From: Neobacillus niacini
Lineage (GTDB): Bacteria; Bacillota; Bacilli; Bacillales; Cytobacillaceae
Assembly (NCBI RefSeq): GCF_023715415.1
Contig: NZ_JAMBOB010000003.1
Span: 310,001-374,000 of the forward strand
Direction: 5' to 3'
DNA length: 64,000 bases
Each line of letters begins with the position of its first letter. The first letter of the stretch is position 1. Below are positions 44,685 through 53,808 of this stretch, piece after piece. The notes below the pieces were generated by a model, which saw only the letters and a list, made by a program, of their open reading frames with translations, made no database searches and was not told where the DNA came from. A program made the position numbers and the translations under genes.

Positions 44685-45875
44685 ATGGAAATCTATGTGA
44701 GGCAAGGAGATTCTTTATGGTATTACAGCCAACTGTATGGAATAAATCTTCAACTGATAGTTGATTCTAATCGCACTATTCAACCAAACCAGCTTGCAGC
44801 AGGACAGGTGATTCGTATCCCTGGTTTTGTTGCACAGAATTATCAGATAGCGCGTGGTGATTCTTTTTGGGGGATTGCCCAAAGGCGTAATCTTTCACTT
44901 GATGCATTGCTGCTTGCCAATCCTAATGTAAATCCAAATCGATTGACTGTCGGGCAAACGATCAGAGTTCCTCTTAGGATAACCTGGAGACTCGTACAAG
45001 GAAAGCAGCATTATGATTTTAGCAGAATGATGAATGATATAACTCGTTTGCAAAGTGTTTACCCATTTCTCCGTGTAACAAACGCCGGAAATTCAGTACT
45101 TGGCAATCGGATTCCCGAAGTTCTTATTGGAAATGGCAGTAAAAGAGTTCATTATAATGCTTCTTTTCATGCTAATGAATGGATAACGACTCCTATCTTA
45201 ATGACGTTTTTGAATGATTATTGTTTATCACTTACGAATGGAAACTCCATCCGTGGTCTATCCACTTCACCTCTATACCAACAAGCGCTGCTCTCTCTTG
45301 TGCCAATGGTCAATCCTGATGGTGTTAGTCTTGTTATGAACGGACCTCCTGAAAATGAAACGTGGAGAAATAGAGTGATAGAACTTAATCGGGGCAGTAC
45401 TGATTTTTCAGGCTGGAAGGCTAATATTAGAGGTGTTGATCTTAATGACCAGTTCCCTGCTCGTTGGGAATTAGAGAAAGCAAGAAATCCTGGCCAGCCT
45501 GGACCACGGGATTACGTAGGTGAACACCCTCTATCGGAGCCTGAAGCCATAGCGATGGCAGATTTGACGAGAAGACGTGATTTTGCTCGAGTATTGGCCT
45601 TCCATACCCAAGGTGAAGTTATTTACTGGGGATTCGAAAACCTGGAACCGCCAGAATCCGAAGTTCTAGTTAACGAGTTTGCCAGAGTCAGTGGGTACCA
45701 GCCTGTTAAAACCATTGAGAGCTATGCTGGGTATAAAGATTGGTTCATTCAAGATTGGCGTCGTCCAGGATTTACCGTCGAACTCGGCAGCGGAACCAAC
45801 CCCCTCCCTCTCTCCCAATTTGACGAAATTTATGAAGAGACACTTGGGATCTTTTTGGCTGGTTTGTATATGTAA
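44685..45875 (+). CDS. LysM plus M14 gamma-D-glutamyl-diaminopimelate endopeptidase (YqgT-like)
   Basis: The 396-residue protein has two LysM domains (about 1-45 and 50-100: VRQGDSLWYYSQLYGINLQLIVDSN, IARGDSFWGIAQRRNLSLDALLLAN) and a C-terminal M14 carboxypeptidase-type domain. Zinc ligands fit FHANEW (His and Glu) and the His in LAFHTQGEVIYW, and the catalytic Glu is in TVELGSG. This matches endopeptidase I of spore formers, which cuts the peptide stem of peptidoglycan. It has no signal peptide, as in mother-cell sporulation proteins. CAGGAGG precedes the ATG. Confidence 0.9.
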   Translation: MEIYVRQGDSLWYYSQLYGINLQLIVDSNRTIQPNQLAAGQVIRIPGFVAQNYQIARGDSFWGIAQRRNLSLDALLLANPNVNPNRLTVGQTIRVPLRITWRLVQGKQHYDFSRMMNDITRLQSVYPFLRVTNAGNSVLGNRIPEVLIGNGSKRVHYNASFHANEWITTPILMTFLNDYCLSLTNGNSIRGLSTSPLYQQALLSLVPMVNPDGVSLVMNGPPENETWRNRVIELNRGSTDFSGWKANIRGVDLNDQFPARWELEKARNPGQPGPRDYVGEHPLSEPEAIAMADLTRRRDFARVLAFHTQGEVIYWGFENLEPPESEVLVNEFARVSGYQPVKTIESYAGYKDWFIQDWRRPGFTVELGSGTNPLPLSQFDEIYEETLGIFLAGLYM

Positions 45876-45952
45876 TGCAGGATGGCCTATTTCTTAGTTG
45901 AAATGGGTCTTCTATTTTTGAAAATGTTTTGGTGGATTTTTGGGTGAAGTTT

Positions 45953-46012
45953 GTTATCCGAGAGTAAATCTGGTTATCCGAGAGTAAGTCTGGCTATCCG
46001 CCAGTAAATCTG
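45953..46012. repeat. Three 20-bp tandem repeats
   Basis: Three consecutive 20-bp units of the type TTATCCGAGAGTAAATCTGG, the third with a CCGCCA change. They are non-coding and lie downstream of the peptidase gene. The 223-nt gap also holds the DCC gene promoter region. Confidence 0.9.
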
Positions 46013-46098
46013 GATATTATGGAAATTTTTTTTAGCGATATTTTAAGATTTTTTATATAATGAATAAAAGGATTGTGTAATAAGGAAATGGGTGAAGT

Positions 46099-46491
46099 AT
46101 GGAAAGTATTATATTATTTGATGGGGTTTGTAATCTTTGTAATAGCGGAGTACAATTCATTATCAAAAGAGATTCGAAGTGTCATTTTAAGTTCGCTTCC
46201 CTCCAAAGTGAAACGGGACAGATGTTGTTAAATAAATACGGGATTAGTAATAAAATGGACAGTATTATCGTCATTGAAAATGAAAAGGTTTATATAAAAT
46301 CGAGTGCAGCATTACAAATTTCTAGATACCTAGATGGGTGCTGGAAATACCTAATAATTTTTAAGGTCCTCCATCCTTCATTTAGAAATTTCTTATATGA
46401 CATCTTGGCAAAAAATCGGTACAAATGGTTTGGAAAAAAGGATACCTGCATGCTGCCTACCTTGGAAATGAAAAAAAGATTTTTAGATTAA
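46099..46491 (+). CDS. DCC-family thiol-disulfide oxidoreductase-like protein (DUF393)
   Basis: The 130-residue protein begins ILFDGVCNLCNSGVQFIIKRD, the DxxCxxC motif of the family, and ends with the usual basic C-terminal helix. The fold is predicted thioredoxin-like, but the reaction is not known. Confidence 0.85.
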   Translation: MESIILFDGVCNLCNSGVQFIIKRDSKCHFKFASLQSETGQMLLNKYGISNKMDSIIVIENEKVYIKSSAALQISRYLDGCWKYLIIFKVLHPSFRNFLYDILAKNRYKWFGKKDTCMLPTLEMKKRFLD

Positions 46492-46579
46492 AAAAATTTG
46501 CAAAAATGGACATGTTCACTACATGCCTGTACAACGATGTACATATATTATATTAACCCATGATACAATACCTCCTTTA

Positions 46580-46609
46580 GAAAGTGGCCCCACCACTTTC
46601 TTTTTTTTC
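46580..46609 (+). terminator. Terminator of the DCC gene
   Basis: GAAAGTGG / CCACTTTC stem followed by eight T. Confidence 0.9.
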
Positions 46610-46613
46610 ATTC

Positions 46614-46637
46614 AAAAAAGCACTTCGAAAAGTGCCT
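46614..46637 (-). terminator. Terminator of the PhnB-like gene
   Basis: On the minus strand GCACTT-TTCG-AAGTGC followed by TTTTTT. Confidence 0.85.
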
Positions 46638-46641
46638 TTAA

Positions 46642-47055
46642 TTAGGATTTTTGATAATTCAATTCCCAAATAACCCCAAACTGATCCTGTACTCTTGCAT
46701 ATTTGGCACCCCAAAACGTATCCTCCAGCTCATTAAGTGCCTTTCCGTCTTTACTCAGAGCGTCATACAGACTTTGAATCTCCTCATCACTTTCAGGCTC
46801 AAGTGTTAGCGAAATGTTGCTTCCCACAACAACCGACTGACCAGGGAAGGTATCTGAAAACATTAGGGAGATGTCTCCTTTGCTTAGCTTTGCATGCATG
46901 ACACGATTATCTGCTTCTGGTGGCGTGGGATAATCAGCTTCACCAAATGTTTGGAGACCAATTATTTCAGCCCCTAATACGTCTTTATAAAACTCCAAAG
47001 CTTGTTTTGCATTCCCATCAAAAGATAAGTATGGTGTAATTTGCCCCTTCATCAT
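46642..47055 (-). CDS. VOC-family PhnB-like protein
   Basis: The 137-residue protein is like PhnB/3-demethylubiquinone methyltransferase-like proteins: ITPYLSFDGNAKQALEFYKDVLGAEI, MHAKLSKGDISLMFSDTFPG, and a C-terminal DTFWGAKYARVQDQFGVIWELNYQ. Despite the name, the enzymatic role is unknown. The start at 47055 has GAAGGAG 8 nt upstream. It lies 75 nt downstream of the candidate small-RNA terminator, so it may be under its control. Confidence 0.85.
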   Translation of the reverse strand: MMKGQITPYLSFDGNAKQALEFYKDVLGAEIIGLQTFGEADYPTPPEADNRVMHAKLSKGDISLMFSDTFPGQSVVVGSNISLTLEPESDEEIQSLYDALSKDGKALNELEDTFWGAKYARVQDQFGVIWELNYQKS

Positions 47056-47129
47056 AACCACTCCTTCAAATTTCATCTTAACAACTATATTATTCTTCCA
47101 AAAATATCGTTTTTTAAACGAAATTCACA

Positions 47130-47227
47130 AAAAAATACCTTTGAACAGTTGTCAAAGGCAAAAGATGAGCTTAGTGGTCAAGGCTAAGCTCCAGTTTTAG
47201 GAGGTCTAAACTCAGAAGAATTTAAAC
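47130..47227 (-). ncRNA. Candidate small RNA or attenuated leader
   Basis: About 98 nt with no start codon plus RBS. On the minus strand it has three consecutive stems: AGTTTAG / CTAAAACT (loop ACCTC, one bulge), GAGCTTAG / CTAAGCTC, and a terminator CCTTTGA / TCAAAGG followed by TATTTTTTT. A sigma-A promoter ends about 7 nt before it. The first loop carries CCTCCT, complementary to a Shine-Dalgarno, as in C-rich loops of some Gram-positive regulatory RNAs. It could act in trans, or in cis on the PhnB-like gene downstream. Otherwise the 47056-47524 gap holds the tre promoter. Confidence 0.6.
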
Positions 47228-47233
47228 AAGTAC

Positions 47234-47262
47234 ATCATAGCATTTTTTGAAAATTCTTTCAA
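47234..47262 (-). promoter_or_regulatory. Sigma-A promoter of the candidate small RNA
   Basis: TTGAAA (47262-47257), 17-bp spacer, TATGAT (47239-47234) on the minus strand. Confidence 0.65.
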
Positions 47263-47366
47263 CAGTTTAAAGCGTTAAAGTTGAAAAGTTATGAACTTGT
47301 AATAATAGCTCCTATAATAAGTAAATCCTTACTTATTCTACTAAAAATTATAATAAAAACAATTAG

Positions 47367-47395
47367 TTGACACACTTGTATATACAAGATAAAAT
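47367..47395 (+). promoter_or_regulatory. Promoter of the tre operon
   Basis: TTGACA, 17-bp spacer, TAAAAT, a near-consensus sigma-A promoter. The spacer contains a TreR-like operator. Confidence 0.85.
47375..47388. promoter_or_regulatory. TreR operator 1
   Basis: CTTGTATATACAAG is a perfect 14-bp palindrome in the promoter spacer, matching the CTTGTATATACAAG form known for TreR of Bacillus. Confidence 0.88.
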
Positions 47396-47408
47396 GTAAA
47401 CGTACTCA
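47395..47408. promoter_or_regulatory. Candidate cre site for CcpA
   Basis: TGTAAACGTACTCA fits the cre consensus TGWAANCGNTNWCA with one mismatch and lies just after the -10, where it would repress. Confidence 0.6.
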
Positions 47409-47413
47409 AATGA

Positions 47414-47427
47414 CTTGTATATACATG
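47414..47427. promoter_or_regulatory. TreR operator 2
   Basis: CTTGTATATACATG differs from operator 1 by one base and lies 39 bp downstream of it. A weaker third match (CTTGTAAATACAGC) is at 47457-47470. Confidence 0.78.
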
Positions 47428-47524
47428 TTAAAAATTAAAGTAAAAATACACATTAACTTGTAAATACAGCAAATTATAATTATAGAAGGATTGGAGACTT
47501 CCAATTCATGTAGGGGGAAAAATA

Positions 47525-48949
47525 ATGACGAAGTTCACAGAGTCAGCTAAAGAACTGCTCGAGCACGTTGGGGGTAAGGAGAACATTGCGGCCGTTACCC
47601 ATTGTGTAACGAGAATGCGCTTTGTTTTAAATGATCCAAGCAAAGCAGATGTAACAAAAATTGAGGCTATTAAACCTGTAAAAGGTACTTTTACCCAAGC
47701 AGGACAATTCCAGGTAATCATCGGAAATGATGTTTCTACCTTCTATAATGATTTTGTAAAAATTGCAGGTGTAAGTGAAGCAACGAAAGATGAAGCAAAA
47801 GTTGCTGCGAAACAAAATATGAACTGGCTGCAGCGTATGATGGCTCATCTTGCGGATATCTTTACGCCATTAATTCCTGCCCTTGTTGTGGGTGGTTTAA
47901 TTCTTGGTTTTAGAAACGTAATTGGTGATATTAAATTACTCGAGGATGGAACAAAAACTATCGTTGAAGTTTCACAATTCTGGGCTGGTGTTCATGCTTT
48001 CTTATGGTTAATTGGTGAAGCGGTATTCCACTTCCTTCCAGTCGGTATCACATGGTCCATTGCTCGTAAAATGGGAGCAACTCCAATCCTTGGTATTGTG
48101 CTTGGTATTACGTTGGTGTCTCCACAATTACTAAATGCCTATGGTGTTGCTGGCGCAGAAGAAATTCCAACTTGGGATTTTGGCTTTGCTCAAATTGAAA
48201 TGATCGGTTATCAAGCTCAAGTAATACCTGCTATCCTAGCCGGATTTGTACTCTCTTTCTTGGAATTAAGACTTAGAAAAATTATTCCGAATGCTATCTC
48301 TATGATTGTTGTACCTTTCTTAGCATTAATTCCTACAGTATTAATTGCACACACTGTTTTAGGTCCTATCGGTTGGACAATTGGTACTTGGGTATCTGAT
48401 GTTGTTTATTCAAGCTTAACTTCTTCATTCGGCTGGTTATTTGCTGCAATCTTTGGTTTTGCTTATGCGCCACTTGTAATCACTGGCTTACACCATATGA
48501 CAAATGCGATTGACCTTCAATTAATGTCAGAGCTTGGTGGAACAAACCTTTGGCCAATGATTGCCTTATCCAATATTGCTCAAGGTTCTGCTGTTCTTGC
48601 AATGATCTTTATCAATCGTAAAAATGAAGAAGAAAAACAAGTTTCCATTCCGGCAGCAATCTCTTGTTACCTAGGTGTAACAGAACCAGCCATGTTCGGA
48701 ATTAACTTAAAATATGGCTTCCCATTCCTTGCAGCGATGCTCGGCTCTCTTGCAGCAGCAGTTATTTCTGTAGGTAGTGACGTAATGGCTAACTCCATTG
48801 GTGTTGGTGGTCTTCCTGGATTCCTATCTATCCAGTCACAGCATATGATGATGTTTGCAGTTGCAATGTTAGTCGCGATTGTGGTGCCATTTATCCTAAC
48901 AATTATCTTTGCAAAAACAGGAATGAACAAATTTTCTTTTAAAAAGTAA
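47525..48949 (+). CDS. treP: PTS trehalose-specific EIIBC component
   Basis: Imports trehalose as trehalose-6-phosphate. The 474-residue protein has an N-terminal EIIB domain with phosphorylated Cys in AAVTHCVTRMRFVL, then an EIIC membrane domain of about 350 residues with ITGLHHMTNAIDLQLM and the EPAMFG motif. There is no EIIA domain, so a separate glucose-type EIIA is needed. GGGGGA lies before the ATG. First gene of treP-treA-treR. Confidence 0.95.
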   Translation: MTKFTESAKELLEHVGGKENIAAVTHCVTRMRFVLNDPSKADVTKIEAIKPVKGTFTQAGQFQVIIGNDVSTFYNDFVKIAGVSEATKDEAKVAAKQNMNWLQRMMAHLADIFTPLIPALVVGGLILGFRNVIGDIKLLEDGTKTIVEVSQFWAGVHAFLWLIGEAVFHFLPVGITWSIARKMGATPILGIVLGITLVSPQLLNAYGVAGAEEIPTWDFGFAQIEMIGYQAQVIPAILAGFVLSFLELRLRKIIPNAISMIVVPFLALIPTVLIAHTVLGPIGWTIGTWVSDVVYSSLTSSFGWLFAAIFGFAYAPLVITGLHHMTNAIDLQLMSELGGTNLWPMIALSNIAQGSAVLAMIFINRKNEEEKQVSIPAAISCYLGVTEPAMFGINLKYGFPFLAAMLGSLAAAVISVGSDVMANSIGVGGLPGFLSIQSQHMMMFAVAMLVAIVVPFILTIIFAKTGMNKFSFKK

Positions 48950-48961
48950 AACTCCATTTTA

Positions 48962-48986
48962 GGAGGGAGATCATCTCCCTCCTTTT
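48962..48986 (+). terminator. Hairpin between treP and treA
   Basis: GGAGGGAGA / TCTCCCTCC with a 3-nt loop followed by TTTT. It may reduce read-through or set the treP:treA ratio. Confidence 0.7.
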
Positions 48987-49025
48987 CCATATTAGCGTCT
49001 CAAAAAATATAGGCAGGTGTATATC

Positions 49026-50693
49026 ATGTCAACATCATGGTGGAAAAAAGCAGTAGTATATCAAATATACCCAAAAAGTTTTAATGATACGACCGGTAAT
49101 GGTACTGGTGATATCCAAGGAATCATCGAAAAGCTTGACTACTTAAAGGAGCTAGGAGTCGATGTTCTTTGGCTTACTCCGATCTATAAATCTCCACAAC
49201 GAGATAATGGTTATGATATAAGCGACTATTACAACATCCAAGAAGATTATGGCACAATGGCTGACTTTGACCAGCTTCTTGCAGAAGCACACGAGCGTGG
49301 AATCAAAATTATTATGGATATAGTCATCAACCATACATCCACGGAACATGAGTGGTTCAAGCAGGCAAAATCCTCAAAAGACAATCCATACCGCAATTAT
49401 TATATATGGAAGGATGGAAAAGACGGCCTCCCTCCTACCAACTGGGAATCAAAATTTGGCGGCTCTGCATGGCAATGGGATGAAACAACAGGACAATATT
49501 ACCTTCATCTATTTGATGTTACCCAGGCAGACTTAAACTGGGAAAACCCAAAGGTCCGCCAAGCTTTATATGAAATGATGCACTTTTGGCTCAAAAAAGG
49601 TGTCGATGGCTTCAGACTAGATGTGATTAATTTAATCTCAAAGGATCAACAATTCCCCCAAGATGACAGTGATGGACGTAAATTTTATACCGACGGACCA
49701 AGAATTCATGAGTTCCTTCATGAGATGAATGAAAAAGTATTTTCAAAATATGACATCATGACAGTTGGCGAAATGTCTTCTACTTCTATTGATAATTGTA
49801 TTCGCTACACGAACCCGCATGATGAAGAGCTCAATATGACGTTCAGCTTCCATCACTTAAAAGTAGATTATCCTAATGGAGAAAAATGGACAAAAGCAGA
49901 TTTTGACTTCAAAGCTTTGAAAAATATATTGTCAGACTGGCAGGTTGAAATGAATAAAGGCGGCGGCTGGAATGCCCTCTTCTGGTGCAACCATGACCAG
50001 CCTCGTGCGGTCTCTAGGTTTGGAAATGATCAGCAGTACCACAAAGAATCAGCAAAAATGCTTGCGACGACTCTCCATATGATGCAAGGAACTCCTTATA
50101 TCTACCAAGGGGAAGAATTCGGGATGACCAATCCGAAGTTCGACAAGATTGAAAAATACCGAGATGTTGAGTCACTGAATATGTTTGATATTAAGAAAAA
50201 TGAGGGGATGGCAGAAAACGAAATTATCCAGATTTTAAAGCAAAAGTCTCGGGATAATTCTCGAACTCCTGTTCAATGGAATTCTAGTAAACACGCTGGT
50301 TTCACGATAGGCACTCCGTGGATACTTACTGCGGCAAATTATCAAGAAATTAATGCTGAAACTGCAATAAAAGATTCAACTTCGATTTTTTATCACTATC
50401 AAGAACTCATTCGCATGCGAAAAGAGTATGATGTCATCACGAACGGTGATTATGAAATGATTTCTGAGGATCATAAATCTGTTTTTGCCTTTGTTCGAAA
50501 AACGGAAAATGAGATACTGTTAGTGGTTAATAATTTTTATGGAAAAGACACAACTTATACCCTTCCAGTGAAGTTAGACATTGATGGTATGACAAATGGT
50601 GTGTTACTCTCAAATTATGAGGGCTCAGCACCACTTGGCAAGGAAATTCAGTTACGACCATATGAGTCCATTGTTTATCATCTGAAAAAATAA
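49026..50693 (+). CDS. treA: Trehalose-6-phosphate hydrolase (alpha,alpha-phosphotrehalase)
   Basis: Splits trehalose-6-phosphate to glucose and glucose-6-phosphate. The 555-residue GH13 enzyme shows the conserved regions DIVINHTSTEHEWF, GFRLDVINLI (nucleophile Asp), MTVGEMS (acid/base Glu) and FWCNHDQPRAVSRFG. The ATG at 49026 has CAGGTG before it. The symbol treC is used in E. coli. Confidence 0.95.
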   Translation: MSTSWWKKAVVYQIYPKSFNDTTGNGTGDIQGIIEKLDYLKELGVDVLWLTPIYKSPQRDNGYDISDYYNIQEDYGTMADFDQLLAEAHERGIKIIMDIVINHTSTEHEWFKQAKSSKDNPYRNYYIWKDGKDGLPPTNWESKFGGSAWQWDETTGQYYLHLFDVTQADLNWENPKVRQALYEMMHFWLKKGVDGFRLDVINLISKDQQFPQDDSDGRKFYTDGPRIHEFLHEMNEKVFSKYDIMTVGEMSSTSIDNCIRYTNPHDEELNMTFSFHHLKVDYPNGEKWTKADFDFKALKNILSDWQVEMNKGGGWNALFWCNHDQPRAVSRFGNDQQYHKESAKMLATTLHMMQGTPYIYQGEEFGMTNPKFDKIEKYRDVESLNMFDIKKNEGMAENEIIQILKQKSRDNSRTPVQWNSSKHAGFTIGTPWILTAANYQEINAETAIKDSTSIFYHYQELIRMRKEYDVITNGDYEMISEDHKSVFAFVRKTENEILLVVNNFYGKDTTYTLPVKLDIDGMTNGVLLSNYEGSAPLGKEIQLRPYESIVYHLKK

Positions 50694-50705
50694 TGGGAGA
50701 TTTCT

Positions 50706-51422
50706 ATGACAAATAAGTACCAAATTATCTTTAATACGATTGTGGATCAGATAAAAAGCGGGGAAATCCCCCCTAACTCCCTTCTTCCCTCTGAAAATGA
50801 ATTGAAGGAAAAATACGATACGTCTAGAGAAACGATTAGAAAAGCATTAAACCTGCTTGCTCAAAATGGCTATATCCAAAAAGTCAGAGGTAAAGGATCA
50901 ATCGTTATTGACATTAATAAGTTTGATTTTCCGGTTTCAGGCTTGGTGAGTTTTAAAGAACTCGCCGATAAAATGGAAAAAAGGCCACGAACGATTGTCA
51001 ATGAGTTATCGCTCATTCTTAAGCCTGATGCATATATCAAGCAGCAGCTTCAGCTTTCAGGCAAAGAGCAAGTATGGAAAATTGTTCGGACGCGTGAAAT
51101 TGGAGGTCAGAAAATTATCCTTGATAAGGATTTTCTAGCAGCAAAATTTGTTCCTACTATCACAGAAGAAATTTGTGCTGACTCTATCTATGCCTATCTG
51201 GAGAATGAATTAAATTTGAAGATTAGTTTTGCAAAAAAGGAAATTATCGTGGAGGAACCAACTTTAGAGGATCGTTCATTTTTAGACTTGGATGGCTTTC
51301 ACAATATCGTTGTAATTAAAAACTATGTTTATCTAGAGGATGCCTCCCTTTTTCAATATACAGAATCAAGGCATCGACCGGACAAATTTCGTTTTGTTGA
51401 TTTTGCACGTAGATCACAGTAA
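50706..51422 (+). CDS. treR: Trehalose operon repressor, GntR/HutC family
   Basis: The 238-residue protein has a GntR winged helix (NSLLPSENELKEKYDTSRETIRKALNLLAQNGYIQKVRGKGS) and a UTRA/HutC effector domain. It should bind the palindromes upstream of treP and be released by trehalose-6-phosphate, as known for Bacillus TreR. It lies 12 nt after treA. Confidence 0.93.
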   Translation: MTNKYQIIFNTIVDQIKSGEIPPNSLLPSENELKEKYDTSRETIRKALNLLAQNGYIQKVRGKGSIVIDINKFDFPVSGLVSFKELADKMEKRPRTIVNELSLILKPDAYIKQQLQLSGKEQVWKIVRTREIGGQKIILDKDFLAAKFVPTITEEICADSIYAYLENELNLKISFAKKEIIVEEPTLEDRSFLDLDGFHNIVVIKNYVYLEDASLFQYTESRHRPDKFRFVDFARRSQ

Positions 51423-51452
51423 AAAACCTCAAAGTAATTTGAGGTTTTTTCT
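51421..51452. terminator. Terminator of the tre operon
   Basis: AAAAAACCTC / GAGGTTTTTT perfect 10-bp stem, bidirectional. Confidence 0.9.
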
Positions 51453-52064
51453 TTACCTTTGTCTATTTCTTAATTCAGCAACAATAAATAAATCTTTGTA
51501 AATTTGTTCTACTCTCTCTATTTCTAATCCCTGATTTATAAACGCCTTCAATGTCTCTCTATCCAAGCAACAGCCATCACAAACTTTTTTCCAAAAGGGT
51601 GTTAACTTTGTCTGCATTTTACTTAAAGTCGCATTTTCCATTTTTACGTGTTCAAACAGAAGGATTTTCCCATCTGGTTTACATACTCTTTTTAACTCCT
51701 TAATTGCCTTTTCAACATTTGGGATTGTACAGAATACCAATGTTGCCACTATGGTATCGAATGTATGATCCTCAAAGGGTAGATTCTCTGCGTTTGCATT
51801 TATGATTTCTATCGGAACGACAGCTGACTTTTGTTTCGTTAACGATTGATCAATCATTGGCTGACTTGGTTCAATGGCAATAACTCTATCAACATTGTTA
51901 TACAATGGGAAATTAACTCCAGTCCCTGAACCAAGTTCAAGCACACTCCCACTTGCACCTTTTAGTAACGCCCTCCGAACCCTCTTAAACTTTCTTTGTT
52001 CCAAGGGACTCATAAAAAAATCATACCATTTTGCAAATTTACTACTCAAATTTTTCAACTCCAA
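51453..52064 (-). CDS. Class I SAM-dependent methyltransferase
   Basis: The 203-residue protein has the SAM motif VLELGSGTGVNFPLY, the acidic motif AIEPSQPMI, NAENLPFEDHTFDTIVATLVFCTIPN, and the ELKRVCKPDGKILLFEH segment. This fits small phospholipid/quinone-type methyltransferases such as UbiE-like proteins. The substrate is unknown. The start is uncertain: TTG 52064 or TTG 52049, which has GGAG 9 nt upstream. Confidence 0.82.
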   Translation of the reverse strand: MELKNLSSKFAKWYDFFMSPLEQRKFKRVRRALLKGASGSVLELGSGTGVNFPLYNNVDRVIAIEPSQPMIDQSLTKQKSAVVPIEIINANAENLPFEDHTFDTIVATLVFCTIPNVEKAIKELKRVCKPDGKILLFEHVKMENATLSKMQTKLTPFWKKVCDGCCLDRETLKAFINQGLEIERVEQIYKDLFIVAELRNRQR

Positions 52065-52234
52065 ATATATAAGCTTATCTGCCTAAATCTAGTTTTAGTA
52101 ATGATAAAAATGCTATGAAATGTGAGGAGTTTCACTGATTAATTAGTACTATTTCCTTATACTGTTGATATATTGTATATATTTAACATCATTACAATTA
52201 TATGTGTAATTATATTGAAATTGGAAGTGATAGT

Positions 52235-52426
52235 ATGACATCCATAAAACTATGCCCATTTGAAATAAAAAATAAAATTGAGATACTTAGAGAAGAAATG
52301 GTCAGGATAGGTTTAAATGAAGGATTATGCAGTGCGAAAACAATAAAGGTCAGCCAAAAGCTTGATTATTATATAGCCATTTACATCTCAATTGATCATC
52401 ATTTGAATGAAATGAATGGAATTTAA
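52235..52426 (+). CDS. Spo0E-like aspartyl-phosphate phosphatase
   Basis: The 63-residue protein has the Spo0E family core: IEILREEMVRIGL, then VSQKLDYYIAIY, with the SQxLD motif that dephosphorylates Spo0A~P. It would slow entry into sporulation. The start at 52235 has GGAAGTG upstream. Confidence 0.85.
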   Translation: MTSIKLCPFEIKNKIEILREEMVRIGLNEGLCSAKTIKVSQKLDYYIAIYISIDHHLNEMNGI

Positions 52427-52534
52427 AGTAAAGCTGTCTAATTCCACTCTAAATATTAGTATTTTAAGATAATAATCCAATCCATTTCCACCCTTGTAAC
52501 ATATTTTAATAAAAAATATGGAAGAGGTGTTGAA

Positions 52535-53808
52535 ATGAAAGATTTCCAAAGTGTTATATCCATCTTTGGAAGTGCTGGAGGAGTGGCAAAATCGGTTCTT
52601 TCCATTTTAAATCAATCTGTAAGATATGATAAAGATCCTATTCATCAAATCATAACAAATAGTACCATTCACTTAATAGATTTTAAACAAAAGGAAGCTT
52701 CGTATTACCAAAACTTATTTCCGAATTTAACACAAAAGGTTGTCTACCACCAGTTCGACCTAAAGGATAAGAAAAAGGTGATGAACCATTTAACCAGTAC
52801 CAATACAAGTATTGTTATTGGTTAAATGGTTCATGGGCTGATACAGTTGAAATGCTGCAATGCTGTGATGCACTCGGTATCAAATATGTTAATTCTGCTC
52901 TCGAAAATACGTTTATTGATGATAATGAGGAACAGTTTGCGGGTTTTCCATTGATTGAACGAATTCACTACTTCGAAAAACAGAAGGATACTTTTAAAAA
53001 TACGAATGCCATTGTTTGCTCAGGAATGAATCCAGGAGTGGTGCAATGGATGGCTTTGGAACTTATGAACCAATATCCGTATGAAAAACCACTTGGATGC
53101 TACATCGTCGAGCATGATACCTCTTTTTTCAAGGATAAGTCAAAGGCAAAAAAAGACGTTATTTATACTACTTGGTCTCCGGAATGCTTCCTGGATGAAG
53201 CCATTTTATGTTACCCCATGTTCATGAAGAATCATACTCCACTTTTTCTATATGAAGATGTCTACAATATTGAATTTCAAGTTACTTTAGGGAAGAAGCA
53301 ATTTTTTGGTTGTTTAATGCCGCATGAAGAAGTCTACACGCTGGGAAAATTATATGATATAGAAAGTGCCTTTTTGTACAAGGTGAATGACCATACTTCA
53401 AAAATAATCCGAAGCCATTTGGATGACACAGATGTTTTGTGGGACTTTGAAATGAAAGTTCTTGACCCCCTTGAGGCGCCGCTTACTGGTGAGGATCTTG
53501 TTGGTGTATTGATGGTTTATCAGGACAAAGAGCGTTATATGTATAACGTTTTAGATAATGAAAGGATTTTTGCTCAATATAAAACAAATGCGACCTACTT
53601 CCAGGTTGCTTGCGGTATTTATGCTGCCTTATCCGTCCTTCTGCTCGATTCAATTCCTAAAGGCGTATACTACGTGGACGAGCTGTTGCTAAACACAAAT
53701 AATCATTATGGGCAATATTTAAGATGCTATATGACGGATTTTGTTATTGGTGAAAATAATAAAAGTGATGGCCTGCTTTTAAACCGGATGAGAGAATTTC
53801 ATGATTAA
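52535..53808 (+). pseudogene. Homospermidine synthase-like protein (saccharopine dehydrogenase fold), frameshifted
   Basis: Two ORFs in different frames (52535-52825 and 52852-53808) together give about 420 residues of one protein. The N-terminal piece has a Rossmann start (VISIFGSAGGVAKSVL). The second frame is in register from about 52820: SWADTVEMLQCCDALGIKYVNSALEN, SGMNPGVVQWM, IVEHDTSFF, VIYTTWSPECFLDEAI and NATYFQVACGIYAAL, matching the order in bacterial homospermidine synthase (spermidine/putrescine to homospermidine). One base lost or gained near GGTTAAATGG (52815-52835) explains the break. The intervening stop is TAA, so not Sec. It may be a real loss or a sequencing error. Confidence 0.75.

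Noticed and set aside
52820-52852. Another selenocysteine or recoding site in the homospermidine synthase-like gene
   Set aside because: The stop is TAA and the two parts are in different frames, so UGA recoding does not apply. No slippery heptamer with a clear stem was seen.
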